Made by a program: the position numbers and the translations under genes. DNA of 64,000 nt, taken from Kitasatospora cineracea. GTDB lineage: Bacteria; Actinomycetota; Actinomycetes; Streptomycetales; Streptomycetaceae. Below the pieces are notes generated by a model. The model worked only from the letters and a program-made list of their open reading frames with translations. It had not been told where the DNA came from and ran no database searches. Within the stretch, counting starts at the first letter, position 1, and each line of letters opens with the position of its first letter. Where the stretch lies: positions 3,162,001 to 3,226,000 of the forward strand of contig NZ_RJVJ01000001.1 in the NCBI RefSeq assembly GCF_003751605.1, read 5' to 3'. Positions 23,282 through 33,038 of the stretch are shown in pieces.

Positions 23282-25126
23282 ATGCCCTGCGGCCTGACCG
23301 ACCCTGTCGGCTGCGTCACCGACACCGTCCTCGGCGGCCTGGCGGGCGACGCCGTCGGCAAGATGGCGACCTCCGCGTGGGAGTCGATCTGCAAGTCCTT
23401 CGCCGACGCGATGGTCGAGTTGTTGAAGACCTTCTCCGGCGCCTTCGTGAAGATGCCCGGCCCCGACCTCGCGTCCAACGGAGTGCGGAGCGTCTACGCC
23501 ATATCCCTGGGCGTGGCTGCTCTGGTGGCCTGCCTGCTGGTCATCGGACAGGTGGTCCGTACCGCCGTCACCCACGACGGCCGGCCCCTTGCGACCGCGG
23601 CGGTGGGCCTCGGCAAGGCGGTGCTCGCCTTCATGCTCACCCTGATCGTCGCGTCCACCACGTTGGTGGCCAGCGACGAGCTGACCAAGTACATCGTGGA
23701 CAGCACGCTCGGCGGTCAGCAGGCGTTCAGCGACAAGATCGCCAAGCTCGTGGCGTGGAACCCCGGCAACTCGGTCTCCCTGCTGCTGATCCTGGCGATC
23801 ATCGGCATCCTGCTGACCTTGGTGCTCTGGTTCGAGATGCTGCTGCGGGGCGCGGCCATCGCGGCGCTCATCGCGACCTCGCCGATCAGCGCGGCTGGCC
23901 AGGTCTCGGACTCCACCAAGACGTGGTGGTCGAAGCTCGTCTCGATGACGATCCAGCTGATCATCTTGAAACCGATCATCGCGCTCGTCTTCGCCCTGGG
24001 GTTCAACCTCGCAGGTGACAGCCAGGACTTGAACAGCACGCTGTCCGGGATGCTCGTCCTGCTGCTGGCTGCGCTCGCCTGGCCGGCCGTCGCCCGCTTC
24101 TTCACCTTCGCCTCAGTCCAGGTCGGGGGCGGCGCAGGACTCGCCGCGCTGCTCGGCTTCGCTGGAGGCCGTCTCAGCACAGCCGGCGGCCCGCCGACCG
24201 GCGCCTCCCCGGATACCTTCGGGCAGGACAGCGCTACCCGGACGATGACGAACTTCGCCAGCAAGGGCGGAGGTGCTGCCGGAGGCGCTGCTACCGGTGG
24301 TGCCGGGGGAGCGGGGGCTGCGGCGGGTGGCGCCGGTGCCGCTGCGGGCCCGATCGGCATGGCCGCCGCGGCCGGTGTGCGACTCGCTCAGCAGGCCGTC
24401 AACAGCCTCGCCCAGGGGATGGAGAAGATGGCTGGCCACGCGGGAGCGCAAGGAGCGAACCCCTACGCAGCTCAGCCAGCGGGCTACGTCAACCGTCACG
24501 CGGGGGCTCAGCTTCCCACCAGCGGATACCTGCCGGACCAGCCGAAGCCGGACTGGTCCGGGCAGCAGGAGCAACAGCCCGAACCCGCCGAGCCGGCCGC
24601 CCAGCAGGCCGACCACCAGCAGGCACTCCAGGACTCGACCCCGGACTTGCCGGTCGCCAGCGCACCGCGCTCCGACCCCCCGACGATCGAGATGCCCCCG
24701 GTTCCCGCTGGGCCGCCTGCTGGCTCAGCGGCAGCCAGTGCCGCGCCGCTGCCCGGCCCCGTGCCGCAGGGTGGCAGCGGTTCGGCCTCCCCCCTCGGGG
24801 CATCGCATCCCGGCAGCCCGGGACCGACGGCCAGCGCTCCCGGCACGTCGGCGGCTCCCCCCGCCGAGGCGCAGGCGCCGGCCGCCGCAGGGTCGCCGAC
24901 CGCCGCCGCGGCGGCTCCCTTGAACACCAGTCGGCCAGCTCCCGCCGTGCAGACTACGGCGACCCCGGGGCAGGCGGACCGCATGCCGGCCCGGCCGCCA
25001 GCCGCCAATCCCGGCTCGGTGAGTCCCGAGGTCGCCCCCACCGAGCGTCCCGCCGACCCGCCCCAGGCCGCGCCGCCTGCGACTTCCACCCCCGCTGACC
25101 AGCCCGAAGGAGGCGACCAGACGTGA
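23282..25126 (+). CDS. TrbL/VirB6-like polytopic channel protein with Pro-rich tail
   Basis: The protein has 614 residues. At least six hydrophobic segments occupy residues about 75-290, for example VYAISLGVAALVACLLVIGQVV, AVLAFMLTLIVASTTLVA, LLLILAIIGILLTLVLWFEMLLRGAAIAALIA and IALVFALGFNLAG. A Gly/Ala-rich stretch and a disordered, Pro/Ala/Ser-rich C-terminal tail of about 200 residues follow. This is the topology of TrbL/VirB6 inner-membrane channel proteins. It overlaps the next gene by four bases (GTGA). Confidence 0.75.
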   Translation: MPCGLTDPVGCVTDTVLGGLAGDAVGKMATSAWESICKSFADAMVELLKTFSGAFVKMPGPDLASNGVRSVYAISLGVAALVACLLVIGQVVRTAVTHDGRPLATAAVGLGKAVLAFMLTLIVASTTLVASDELTKYIVDSTLGGQQAFSDKIAKLVAWNPGNSVSLLLILAIIGILLTLVLWFEMLLRGAAIAALIATSPISAAGQVSDSTKTWWSKLVSMTIQLIILKPIIALVFALGFNLAGDSQDLNSTLSGMLVLLLAALAWPAVARFFTFASVQVGGGAGLAALLGFAGGRLSTAGGPPTGASPDTFGQDSATRTMTNFASKGGGAAGGAATGGAGGAGAAAGGAGAAAGPIGMAAAAGVRLAQQAVNSLAQGMEKMAGHAGAQGANPYAAQPAGYVNRHAGAQLPTSGYLPDQPKPDWSGQQEQQPEPAEPAAQQADHQQALQDSTPDLPVASAPRSDPPTIEMPPVPAGPPAGSAAASAAPLPGPVPQGGSGSASPLGASHPGSPGPTASAPGTSAAPPAEAQAPAAAGSPTAAAAAPLNTSRPAPAVQTTATPGQADRMPARPPAANPGSVSPEVAPTERPADPPQAAPPATSTPADQPEGGDQT

Positions 25127-26664
25127 GCACTCAAACCGCTCCCAACCGCACCTACTTCGGCTGGCAGCAGGAGAAGGTCGCCTTCCTCTTCGGCCTGAGC
25201 GTCCAGCGGGCGGCCATGCTCGGCGGCGCGGTCCTGGCGACGATCTGGCCGTTCGCAATCTCGTACGTCCGGGCGGGCCTCGTGACGTGGCCCGTTGCCT
25301 TTGTCCTCTTCCTACTTGCGTTCGTCCGGATCGCCGGCCGCACCGTTGACGAATGGGCGGTGTCCTTCGTGTCCTTCGAAATCCTCAAGTTCCGTGGGCA
25401 GAATCGTTTCCTCGCCGGTGCCTTCTCGCCGCGCAAGGCCACCACGGACGAGCCGAAGATGGACCTGCCGGGCATCCTCGCGCCGCTGTCGATCCTCGAA
25501 GCGGACGGCGGCAGCGGCGACCCGATCGCGGTGATCCACCACCAGCTCGACCGGACCTTCACCGCCGTCGCCCGGGTGCGCTTCCCCGGCATCGGACTGG
25601 TCGACTCCCAGCGGCGCGACCAGCGTGTGGCCAGCTGGGGCGAGCTGCTCAACTCGCAGTGCACGGAAGGAAATCCGATCATCCGCATCCAGGCGCTCCA
25701 GCGCCTGGTCCCCGAGTCCGGCGCCGCGCTCCAGCGCTGGCACGCCGACCACGTCTCCGACGAGGCCCCCGGCGTCGCGGTGGACATCACCAAGTCACTG
25801 CTCTCCACCGCCACCCTGGCGACCAGCCAGCGCGAGGCGTACCTGGCGATCACCATGGACGCCGCCCGGGCGGCCGGCCCCATCAAGGCGGCCGGTGGCG
25901 GCACCGCCGGAGCCGCCACCGTCCTGATCCGCCACCTGCGGGCCCTCACCTCCGGTATCGCCTCCGCGGACCTCCAGGTGGAGAGCTGGCTGAACCCGCG
26001 CGAACTCGCCGAGGTCCTGCGGACCGCGTTCGACCCGCACTCCAGCCGAATGCTCGCCGAACGCCGGGCCGCCGCCGCGGCCGCCGCCTTCCGAGGCCAG
26101 GACGTGCCCTTCGAACCGGGCGTCGACCCGGTCGCGGCGGGCCCCTCCGCCGCCGAGAGTTGGCGCGGCCGGTACGAGCACGACGGCGCGCTCTCCGTCA
26201 CCTACGCCGTCCGGAACTGGCCCAAGAACAAGATCTACTCCACAGCGCTCTCCCCGCTGCTGGGCGAAGGCAAGTACCGCAGGGCGTTCAACCTTCACAT
26301 CGAACCCCGCGGACCGCGCGCCGCCGAGCGCGAGGTCATGCAGGAACGCACTGCCCGCGAGGTTGCCGTCAGCATGCGGCACAAGACCGGCCAGATCATC
26401 CCGGAGCACGAGAAGCAGGCACTGCGGCACGCCGAAGCCCAGGACCAGGAGCGCGCAGCCGGCCACGGCCTTGTCCGCTACACCGCCTACTGCACCGTCA
26501 CCGTCACCAACCCGGCTGACCTCGAAGACGCCTGCGCCGCGCTGGAGGCCGACGCCAACCAGGGCCGGATCGAAGTCCAGCGGATGTGGATGGCCCAGGA
26601 CATCGGATTCGCCCTCGGCGCGCTGCCCGTCGGCATGGGCCTGCCCCGGAAGCGGGTGGCCTGA
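25123..26664 (+). CDS. SCO6880-family conjugation protein
   Basis: The protein has 513 residues from a GTG overlapping the previous stop. Two PrgI-like membrane helices near the N-terminus (AAMLGGAVLATIWPFAISYV and PVAFVLFLLAFVRIAG) are followed by a large cytoplasmic part with repeated alpha/beta segments (DRTFTAVARVRFPGIGLVDS, YTAYCTVTVTNPADLEDAC) that resemble the N-terminal domain of VirB4 without the motor. This combination is the Streptomyces SCO6880 family, found upstream of VirB4-like ATPases. It shares a TGATG junction with the ATPase gene. Confidence 0.75.
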   Translation: MSTQTAPNRTYFGWQQEKVAFLFGLSVQRAAMLGGAVLATIWPFAISYVRAGLVTWPVAFVLFLLAFVRIAGRTVDEWAVSFVSFEILKFRGQNRFLAGAFSPRKATTDEPKMDLPGILAPLSILEADGGSGDPIAVIHHQLDRTFTAVARVRFPGIGLVDSQRRDQRVASWGELLNSQCTEGNPIIRIQALQRLVPESGAALQRWHADHVSDEAPGVAVDITKSLLSTATLATSQREAYLAITMDAARAAGPIKAAGGGTAGAATVLIRHLRALTSGIASADLQVESWLNPRELAEVLRTAFDPHSSRMLAERRAAAAAAAFRGQDVPFEPGVDPVAAGPSAAESWRGRYEHDGALSVTYAVRNWPKNKIYSTALSPLLGEGKYRRAFNLHIEPRGPRAAEREVMQERTAREVAVSMRHKTGQIIPEHEKQALRHAEAQDQERAAGHGLVRYTAYCTVTVTNPADLEDACAALEADANQGRIEVQRMWMAQDIGFALGALPVGMGLPRKRVA

Positions 26665-28154
26665 TGTTCCGCCAACGTTCGACCGACCTCCCCGTCCTCG
26701 ACCTGACCGACGTGCTCGGCCGGCCGACCCCGGTCGCCCCGAAGCCCGCCAAACAGAAGGCGCCCAAGCAGCGCCGCGAGCCGGTCGCGCCCCGGCGCGG
26801 CTACGCCCGGCCCTTCGCCGGCCGGTCCCCCCGGATGCCGGAAATCCCGGTCTTCCGAGGCAGCACCGGCCAGGTCCAGGGTCTCTACCCCTGGCTGTAC
26901 GGGGCCTCGATGCCCCCCGCCGGGGCCTACATCGGCGTCGACTGCTTGGCCGGAGGCGCTTTCTCCTGCCATCCGATCGAGTGGCTGCACCGCGGACTGA
27001 TCACCAACCCGAACCTGCTGGTGACCGGCGTGCCCGGCACCGGCAAGTCGGCGACGGTCAAGGTCCTCGCCACCAGGCTCGCCGCCTACGGTGTACGCAC
27101 CTTCGTGCTCGGCGACATCAAGAACGAGTACGCACCGCTGGCCAGGGCGTTCGGTGTCGAGCCCGTCGAGCTTGGCCCCGGCTTGCGTAACAGGTTGAAC
27201 CCGCTGGACGCCGGGCCGTTGGGCGCGAACCTGCCGGCCGACCCGGAGGAGCTGCGCGAGCGCCTGGACGAAGTCCACCGGCGCCGAATCACCCTGCTGT
27301 CCTCTCTGCTGGTCATGCGGCTCGGCCGCAACCTCACGCCCACAGAGGAAGCCGCACTCTCCCTGGCGATCAAGCACGCCTCCGGCCAGGCCACCGGCGC
27401 CAGCCACCTCCAGGACCCGACGATCCCGCAGGTGTGGGCCCTGCTGCGCGACCCGCTACCCGAGATGGCGGAGGACCTCCGCGTCCGTGACGCCGACGTG
27501 AGCGAGCTGAGGGAGATGATCCGGCCGGCCGCCGACGCCCTCGGCAACATGGTCCGCGGAAGCCTCAGCGGTCTGTTCGACGGACCGACCACCGTCCGTC
27601 CCGACTTCGCCGCACCGATCCAGACCGTCGACCTCTCCCGGATCGACGGCCGCGGTGACGAGACCGTTGCCATGACCCTGGCCTGCGTCAGCAGTTGGGG
27701 CCAGGCCGCGATCGACGAGCCCGGCGGCCCCGTCCGCCTGGTCGTCCGCGACGAGCTGTGGCGCGCGATGCGCGTTCCCGCGATGATCCGCAAGCTCGAC
27801 TCCGACCTCCGGCTCTCCCGCGCGCAGGGCACCATCCAGGTCCTCAGCACGCACCGGCTTGCCGACTTCGAGGCCGTCGGCGCCCAGGGCAGCGAAGAGG
27901 TCAGCATCGCCCGCAACCTCATCGCGTCCTGTGACGTGCGGATCTGCCTGCGCCAGGACACCGCGCCGCTCGCCATGACGAGGGACGCCATCGGCCTCAC
28001 CGACACCGAGTGCGCGCACATCGCCAGTTGGTCGGGTGAGCAGATCGGCCGCGCGATCTGGAAGATCGGCCGGACCAGCTCCCATGTGGTCCAGACCATC
28101 CTCAGCCCGATCGAGCGGCAGCTCTACTACACCAACGAGCGAATGGCCGTGTGA
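26664..28154 (+). CDS. VirB4/TraC-like conjugation ATPase
   Basis: The protein has 496 residues from ATG 26664. Walker A is LLVTGVPGTGKSATVKVLA (about residue 120). The segments RTFVLGDIKNEYAPLARAFG and RLVVRDELWRAMR (Walker B-like, about 365), and VLSTHRLADF, are arranged as in VirB4/TraC ATPases. The bulky N-terminal VirB4 domain is missing from this protein, and its upstream partner (25123-26664) appears to supply it. It energises assembly of the transfer channel. The start is fixed by the TGATG overlap. Confidence 0.85.
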   Translation: MFRQRSTDLPVLDLTDVLGRPTPVAPKPAKQKAPKQRREPVAPRRGYARPFAGRSPRMPEIPVFRGSTGQVQGLYPWLYGASMPPAGAYIGVDCLAGGAFSCHPIEWLHRGLITNPNLLVTGVPGTGKSATVKVLATRLAAYGVRTFVLGDIKNEYAPLARAFGVEPVELGPGLRNRLNPLDAGPLGANLPADPEELRERLDEVHRRRITLLSSLLVMRLGRNLTPTEEAALSLAIKHASGQATGASHLQDPTIPQVWALLRDPLPEMAEDLRVRDADVSELREMIRPAADALGNMVRGSLSGLFDGPTTVRPDFAAPIQTVDLSRIDGRGDETVAMTLACVSSWGQAAIDEPGGPVRLVVRDELWRAMRVPAMIRKLDSDLRLSRAQGTIQVLSTHRLADFEAVGAQGSEEVSIARNLIASCDVRICLRQDTAPLAMTRDAIGLTDTECAHIASWSGEQIGRAIWKIGRTSSHVVQTILSPIERQLYYTNERMAV

Positions 28155-29968
28155 TGGCCGCCGCCTCGAACTCGACCGTCGCCCGGCGGCCAGTGCTGGA
28201 CGGTCCAGCGGACTACCTGATCGTGGCGCTGATCATCGTCGTCGTCACCGTCACCGTCGGTACCTGGGCCACCGGCCAGATTGCGGGCCTGATCACCCAC
28301 GCCGCGTGGCCCGCCGTCCCGTTCGGTGAAGCATTCGCCGTCGCCAAGCAGATCCCCCAGCACCTGGACGACCCGAAGTTGGCCTGGCCTGAGCAGGCCA
28401 GGGCCGACCTGCCCGGTCCGGTCGGCTTCGCCGTCGCCACCGCCATCGTCGTCTGCATGATGATCACGGCAGGAGGCTTCGCCCTTCGCCGGCTGCGGCG
28501 CAACCGGTCCGTGCGCGGCTACGCCTCCCCGGCCCAGCTGGCGAAGACGATGTCCGCTGCGGCGGTGGTCCGACGCGGACCGATCGTGCGGCCCTCCCTC
28601 AAGGGGAGCCGGATCAAGGCCGCCGACGTCGCCGTGCAGCTCGGCCGAACCATGGCGGGGATGCTGCTGTGGGCCTGCATCGAGTCGTCGGTGCTGATGC
28701 TCGCAGCTCCTCGCCAGGGCAAGACCTCCCAGGTGATCATCCCGTGGATCAAGGCATGGCGGGGGCCGATGCTGGTCACCAGTGTCCGCGGCGACCTGCT
28801 CGACGCGACCGCGCTGATCCGGCGGAAGCTCGGCCCCACCCTGGCGATGACGCCGACCGGCATGGTCGAGTGGCCGGACCAGGTCCAGTGGTCGCCGGCC
28901 AGCGGATGCGCCGACTTCGGCAAGGCGATGCAGCGGGCCGACCTGATGGTCAGGATCGGCAAGAGCGAGACGTCCGACTCCAGCGGCGCGGGTTTCTTCG
29001 GCGCCACCGCGACCAGCCTGCTGGCGGCCTGGCTGCACGCCGCCGAGATCACCGACAACTCCATGGAGGACGTTCTCCGCTGGGCGTTCAACCCCCATGT
29101 GGAGGAGCCGATCAAGCTGCTCGCGGAGTCCCGCCGGGCGGAACCCGGCGTCGCCGAGATGCTCGACGCGCTGTACCGGCAGCCCGGAGAGACCCGTGCG
29201 AACCTCTTCAGCACGGTCCAGACCGCGCTGACCCCGCTGTTCTCGCCGCTGGCCCGCCGCACCTTCGTCCCAAAGACCGGCAACAGCATCGACATCGAGG
29301 CGTGGTTGCGGAGCAACGGGACCATCTACTTGCTGGTCGACAAGGAGGACTCCAAGGCGCTCGCGCCGCTGATCTCGGCGTTTGTCTCCGAGGTCTTCGG
29401 CACGGCCAAGCGAATCGCGGACCGCTCGCCGGGCGGCCGGCTCGACCCCCCGCTGGGTGCTCTGCTGGACGAGGTCGCCAACGTCACCCCGCTGCCGAAC
29501 CTCCCCGACCTGATGTCCTTCGCGGGCGGCTCGGGCATCTACGTCCTGGCCGTCCTTCAGAACATGGCCCAGGCCCGCACCATCTGGGGACACGACGGCG
29601 CCGAGATGCTCTGGGGCAGCTCCACCATCAAGATCGCCCTCGGCGGCCTGGGCGGTGCCGAACTCGAAGAATTCTCGAAGCTGGCCGGCATCTACCGCGA
29701 GTCCCTGACCACCTACCAGAGCGGCAGCCACGGCACCACGATGCAGACCACCCTCCAGGACCGTAAGACCGTCACCCCGGACGAGATCCGCACCTTGGAC
29801 GAGGAGAAGCGCGAGGCGCTGGTCATCCACGCCACCACACCCCTCGCCAAGGTCCGGATGCTGCGCCACTACGAAGGCCCGGACCGGAAGGCGTACGAGG
29901 AGAGCGTTCAGTGGGCACGCCGATACCGAGCCGGGGAACTCGACCCGACCGAGGTGGTGGCCGCGTGA
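28154..29968 (+). CDS. VirD4/TraG-type coupling ATPase
   Basis: The protein has 604 residues from ATG 28154; a GTG at 28151 is also possible. Two N-terminal membrane helices (YLIVALIIVVVTVTVGTWATG and FAVATAIVVCMMITAGGFAL) are followed by Walker A MLAAPRQGKTSQVIIPW, the segment PMLVTSVRGDLLDAT, Walker B LGALLDEVANVTPLP and the late motif GIYVLAVLQNMAQA. This is the coupling protein that brings the DNA-relaxase complex to the secretion channel. No relaxase gene is visible nearby, so the substrate is unknown. Confidence 0.88.
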   Translation: MAAASNSTVARRPVLDGPADYLIVALIIVVVTVTVGTWATGQIAGLITHAAWPAVPFGEAFAVAKQIPQHLDDPKLAWPEQARADLPGPVGFAVATAIVVCMMITAGGFALRRLRRNRSVRGYASPAQLAKTMSAAAVVRRGPIVRPSLKGSRIKAADVAVQLGRTMAGMLLWACIESSVLMLAAPRQGKTSQVIIPWIKAWRGPMLVTSVRGDLLDATALIRRKLGPTLAMTPTGMVEWPDQVQWSPASGCADFGKAMQRADLMVRIGKSETSDSSGAGFFGATATSLLAAWLHAAEITDNSMEDVLRWAFNPHVEEPIKLLAESRRAEPGVAEMLDALYRQPGETRANLFSTVQTALTPLFSPLARRTFVPKTGNSIDIEAWLRSNGTIYLLVDKEDSKALAPLISAFVSEVFGTAKRIADRSPGGRLDPPLGALLDEVANVTPLPNLPDLMSFAGGSGIYVLAVLQNMAQARTIWGHDGAEMLWGSSTIKIALGGLGGAELEEFSKLAGIYRESLTTYQSGSHGTTMQTTLQDRKTVTPDEIRTLDEEKREALVIHATTPLAKVRMLRHYEGPDRKAYEESVQWARRYRAGELDPTEVVAA

Positions 29969-30717
29969 CACCCCGACCCGCTTGGAGCACAGGTGATCGC
30001 GAGGCGAGCACCGATGCCGACCACCGCTGGGAGTCCCGCTTCGACCGGCGGCACCACCAGGGACTGCTCCGCCGCCCCGATGCCCCGACCGACTGCACCC
30101 TCCGGTGGAGCGGACCGGTGCGAGGTATCGACGGCGCGCTGTACCACGCCGGCACCGATCACACCGGCGCTCCCGTCGTGACGGTGTTCAGCCCCGGCTA
30201 CCAGGAGACCGTCCCCGCTTTGTGGCCGACCGACGACTGGACCACCCACCGAGCCGACTCCGACGGCCCATTCCACCCGCTCAGCACCTGGCGCCCTACC
30301 CGAGCCGACTACGAGGACCTTGTCCTCGCATACCTCGCCCAGCGCCCGCGTGAACTCGCCGACCTCGGAACCTGGGTGCCGGTGGACGTCTTCACCACAC
30401 ACGTCCGGTACGGGATCTACGAGGCGATGCTGGCACTCCACACCGAGGCCGCTGCGGTGACCACCGAAGCCATCGAGGCCCGCGTCCGCCTGAGCATCAC
30501 GGCACTGTCCCCGCGCCTGGCCGCTCTGGTCACCAGCACGATGGACACCGCCTCCTACCTCCGCCGACTGCTGCTCACCCCCAGCACGTCGGTCGAGGCG
30601 CTCGACGCTGCCGTGCACCTGGTCATGACCGACTGGAAGGCCGTCGCCACCACCGCGCAGCCGAACTCCTCCGGGAACACCCGCACCCTGCCCGCTCAGC
30701 TCCAGGACCAGACATGA
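29965..30717 (+). CDS. Protein with a DnaB N-terminal-like domain, no motor
   Basis: The protein has 250 residues from a GTG overlapping the coupling-protein stop. After about 110 residues of unknown fold, the segment YEDLVLAYLAQRPRELADLG followed by DVFTTHVRYGIYEAML resembles the DnaB N-terminal dimerisation domain. No RecA-type ATPase motor follows. Two genes downstream encodes two more such domains. It may contact primase or the host replicative helicase (inference). Confidence 0.5.
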   Translation: MTPRPAWSTGDREASTDADHRWESRFDRRHHQGLLRRPDAPTDCTLRWSGPVRGIDGALYHAGTDHTGAPVVTVFSPGYQETVPALWPTDDWTTHRADSDGPFHPLSTWRPTRADYEDLVLAYLAQRPRELADLGTWVPVDVFTTHVRYGIYEAMLALHTEAAAVTTEAIEARVRLSITALSPRLAALVTSTMDTASYLRRLLLTPSTSVEALDAAVHLVMTDWKAVATTAQPNSSGNTRTLPAQLQDQT

Positions 30718-31535
30718 CCGAATCCGCGATCACGCCGATCGGCCGGGTCAAGCACCGCCCGCACGCCCGGATACGCCGACGCCGAACCGACAACACGGCC
30801 ACCAGCGTCAGCAAGACCGACTCGGCAGGCGCGAGCCCGCGTACCCGCCTGGTCGAGTGGCACACCATGACCGGTCCCGAGCGGGTCGTGGCGTGGGCCG
30901 GTCTCTGCGACTGGGTGACCTGGCTGCACGACCGCTACGAGCTGGCCGTGGAGTCGCGGCTGCCGCAGTGCTGGGCCGAGCACCCTGGGCTGATTGAGGA
31001 GCTCTGGGCACTCAAGGTCTGGCGGGAGGAGATCTACGGGGCGGGCGCAGACCAGCAGGTAGGACAAGCAGCCCGCTACTGGCACGCTGAGCTCCGCGCG
31101 GTGGTGGCCAACGCCACCGGCGTCTACGCCACGGCCTGCCGAACTGGCCACCGGGCTCCCGAGCTCCGAGCCGCCGATTCCCCGGACCTCCAGAAACGGT
31201 GGACCGAAGCCGATGCTTGGGCCGGGATTCCGGGCAAGCTGCTCGCCGCCCACGCGGACACCGCCGAAGCCGGCAGCCCCGACCGTCTCACCGCCGCCCA
31301 GATGGATGACGCCCGCTCCCGCGGCCTCGCCACGCCGATCAGCCCCGGCATCCCCGAGTACCTGCGATTCGCCGATGCCTGGTGGGCGGTCGAACTCGGA
31401 GGTGAGTGGCTGCGGGTCGCCAACGAGGAGCTACTGGAACGGCTCGATCAGGCGGCTGCCCGGATGGCAGCCGCTGACGACGCGGCTCGCCGCTACCGGG
31501 AAGCCACCACCGGATCTAAGTCAAGGACGAACTGA
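30714..31535 (+). CDS. Hypothetical protein, DUF4913-like
   Basis: The protein has 273 residues and starts at an ATG overlapping the upstream stop. The central region LCDWVTWLHDRYELAVES...PQCWAEHPGLIEELWALKVWREEIYG...ARYWHAEL has the Trp-rich pattern of DUF4913 proteins found in actinobacterial conjugation clusters. The C-terminus contains a helical, Ala-rich stretch (LLERLDQAAARMAAADDAARRY). The function is unknown. It lies inside the secretion operon with four-base overlaps on both sides. Confidence 0.55.
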   Translation: MTESAITPIGRVKHRPHARIRRRRTDNTATSVSKTDSAGASPRTRLVEWHTMTGPERVVAWAGLCDWVTWLHDRYELAVESRLPQCWAEHPGLIEELWALKVWREEIYGAGADQQVGQAARYWHAELRAVVANATGVYATACRTGHRAPELRAADSPDLQKRWTEADAWAGIPGKLLAAHADTAEAGSPDRLTAAQMDDARSRGLATPISPGIPEYLRFADAWWAVELGGEWLRVANEELLERLDQAAARMAAADDAARRYREATTGSKSRTN

Positions 31536-32560
31536 TGACCAACCCCGACCTCGCGCTGCGCGCCGAGCAGGCCGTCATCGGTGCCGCCCTGCGCGATCCC
31601 CAACAGCTCGACCAAATCGCCTACTTGACGCCCGACCGCATGGCCCACCCGACCAACCGGGCCCTGTTGGGCGCCCTGATCGAGTCGCGGACCAGCAACC
31701 CCGCGGCTCCCGCTACCCGAATGCCGGAACTGGTCGCCCAGAAGGCCGCCGTCCGGGGAGTCGGCGCGGACTACCTCCGGCGGCTTGCCGACGCGGCACC
31801 ACAGCCCCGGGCTATCGCGAGCTACGCCCGGCTCGTACAGGAAGCCGCGGTCCGACGCGACCTTGCACTCCATCTCGACCGACTTCGCGCGCCCAGCGCT
31901 GGTCAGCGCGGGCCGGAACCAGCTCTCGACCGGCTTACCCAGCGGCTCGAACAGGCCCCGTTGACGGCCAAGTTCAGCGAGCCGGCTCCCGAGCCGTACC
32001 AGCCGAGACCCCTGCCGGCCAACAGCCAGGAGGTTCGGCTCGACCTCCGGCTTGAGCGCCAGGACACTGTCCTCGCGGATCTCCTCCAGAACCCGGAGCA
32101 CATCCGGGAGGTGAGTGCCTGGCTCTACCCCGAGGCTTTCGAAGCGGGGCCACGACGGGAGGTCTATGAGGCCATCGTCGTGCTCGCTGAGCGCGGCGAC
32201 CCCGTCGACACGCTCACCGTCGAGTGGGAGGTGGACCGGCAGGACCCTGAGCGCTACGAAGTCAAGGTCGAGGTCATCGTGGAGGAACGTCCCGACTACC
32301 TCGCGAGGCTCGCCACCACAGCCGTTGTTGTCGGCGCTGCTGTTGAACTGGGTGGGGAGATCATGGCGGAGGACATTCGGGCAACGCTGGCGAACGATTT
32401 CGGCAGCATTGACGTGACCGCTCGCGGCCCGGGCGCAGAGCCGAAGCCGAGCCCGGACGTCAGGGTGACCGGGCCTGCTCCCCAAGTGGAGCCCGCCCCA
32501 CTTCTCCAACCGCCTCCGGCACAGCAGGCCCACGTCGTCCAGCCGAACGTCCGGCCGTGA
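31535..32560 (+). CDS. Tandem DnaB N-terminal-domain protein without helicase motor
   Basis: The protein has 341 residues. One DnaB-N-like domain lies at the N-terminus (RAEQAVIGAALRDPQQLDQI...AHPTNRALLGALIE) and a second at about residues 175-235 (RQDTVLADLLQNPEHIREV... RREVYEAIVVLAERGDPVDT). No Walker motifs are present. The tail is Pro/Gln-rich. Full DnaB is about 450 residues, so this is a family derivative, possibly an adaptor that recruits primase or competes with the host helicase on entering DNA (inference). Confidence 0.65.
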   Translation: MTNPDLALRAEQAVIGAALRDPQQLDQIAYLTPDRMAHPTNRALLGALIESRTSNPAAPATRMPELVAQKAAVRGVGADYLRRLADAAPQPRAIASYARLVQEAAVRRDLALHLDRLRAPSAGQRGPEPALDRLTQRLEQAPLTAKFSEPAPEPYQPRPLPANSQEVRLDLRLERQDTVLADLLQNPEHIREVSAWLYPEAFEAGPRREVYEAIVVLAERGDPVDTLTVEWEVDRQDPERYEVKVEVIVEERPDYLARLATTAVVVGAAVELGGEIMAEDIRATLANDFGSIDVTARGPGAEPKPSPDVRVTGPAPQVEPAPLLQPPPAQQAHVVQPNVRP

Positions 32561-32820
32561 GGGTGGACAAGATGATCAGTTCCGAAGCGGGCGTCAAGGC
32601 CGACCTCAGCCACGCCGCGATGGACGCTGCCCTCGCGGACGGAACGGCCCAGTACCTGAGCGAGACGATCGCTGACTTCGCGTGGTTCCGGTCCAGCTGG
32701 TGGATCTACGACCGGGCTGGCTGGTGGCAGGTGACCAGGGCGGATGTGGCCGCAGGGCTGGACCTCATGGCCCAGAACATGCGTCTGGCGGATCAGGCAG
32801 TACGGAGGAGTAGCAGCTAG
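32557..32820 (+). CDS. Small hypothetical protein, end of the secretion operon
   Basis: The protein has 87 residues from a GTG overlapping the upstream stop (GTGA). It is amphipathic with a Trp-rich middle (AWFRSSWWIYDRAGWWQVTRADVAAGLDLMAQNM). No family is recognised. Confidence 0.55.
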   Translation: MRVDKMISSEAGVKADLSHAAMDAALADGTAQYLSETIADFAWFRSSWWIYDRAGWWQVTRADVAAGLDLMAQNMRLADQAVRRSSS

Positions 32821-33038
32821 TCGGCCTCGCAAATCGGGTAGCGCCAGGGTGCCGCGCAACTCGATGCTGACGATGCGGTCGCCCGGGTCGGTGGCGCTTC
32901 GCTGCTGACCCTAAGAGGCGGCTCGGGTGCTTCGAGACCTACAGCGAAGGGTCGCCGGTGTAGGGTTTCTAGCTGCGCTGGTGCGGACTCCGCCGTGGTC
33001 GGAACGCATCGAAGTAGTCGGCTCATCTTGGAGGACAG

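Noticed and set aside
28127-29971. 614-codon minus-strand frame antisense to the VirD4-like gene
   Set aside because: Composition (Gly/Arg/Asp-rich repeats such as GDGDDDDD) is that of a shadow frame; the plus strand carries the Walker motifs and operon overlaps.
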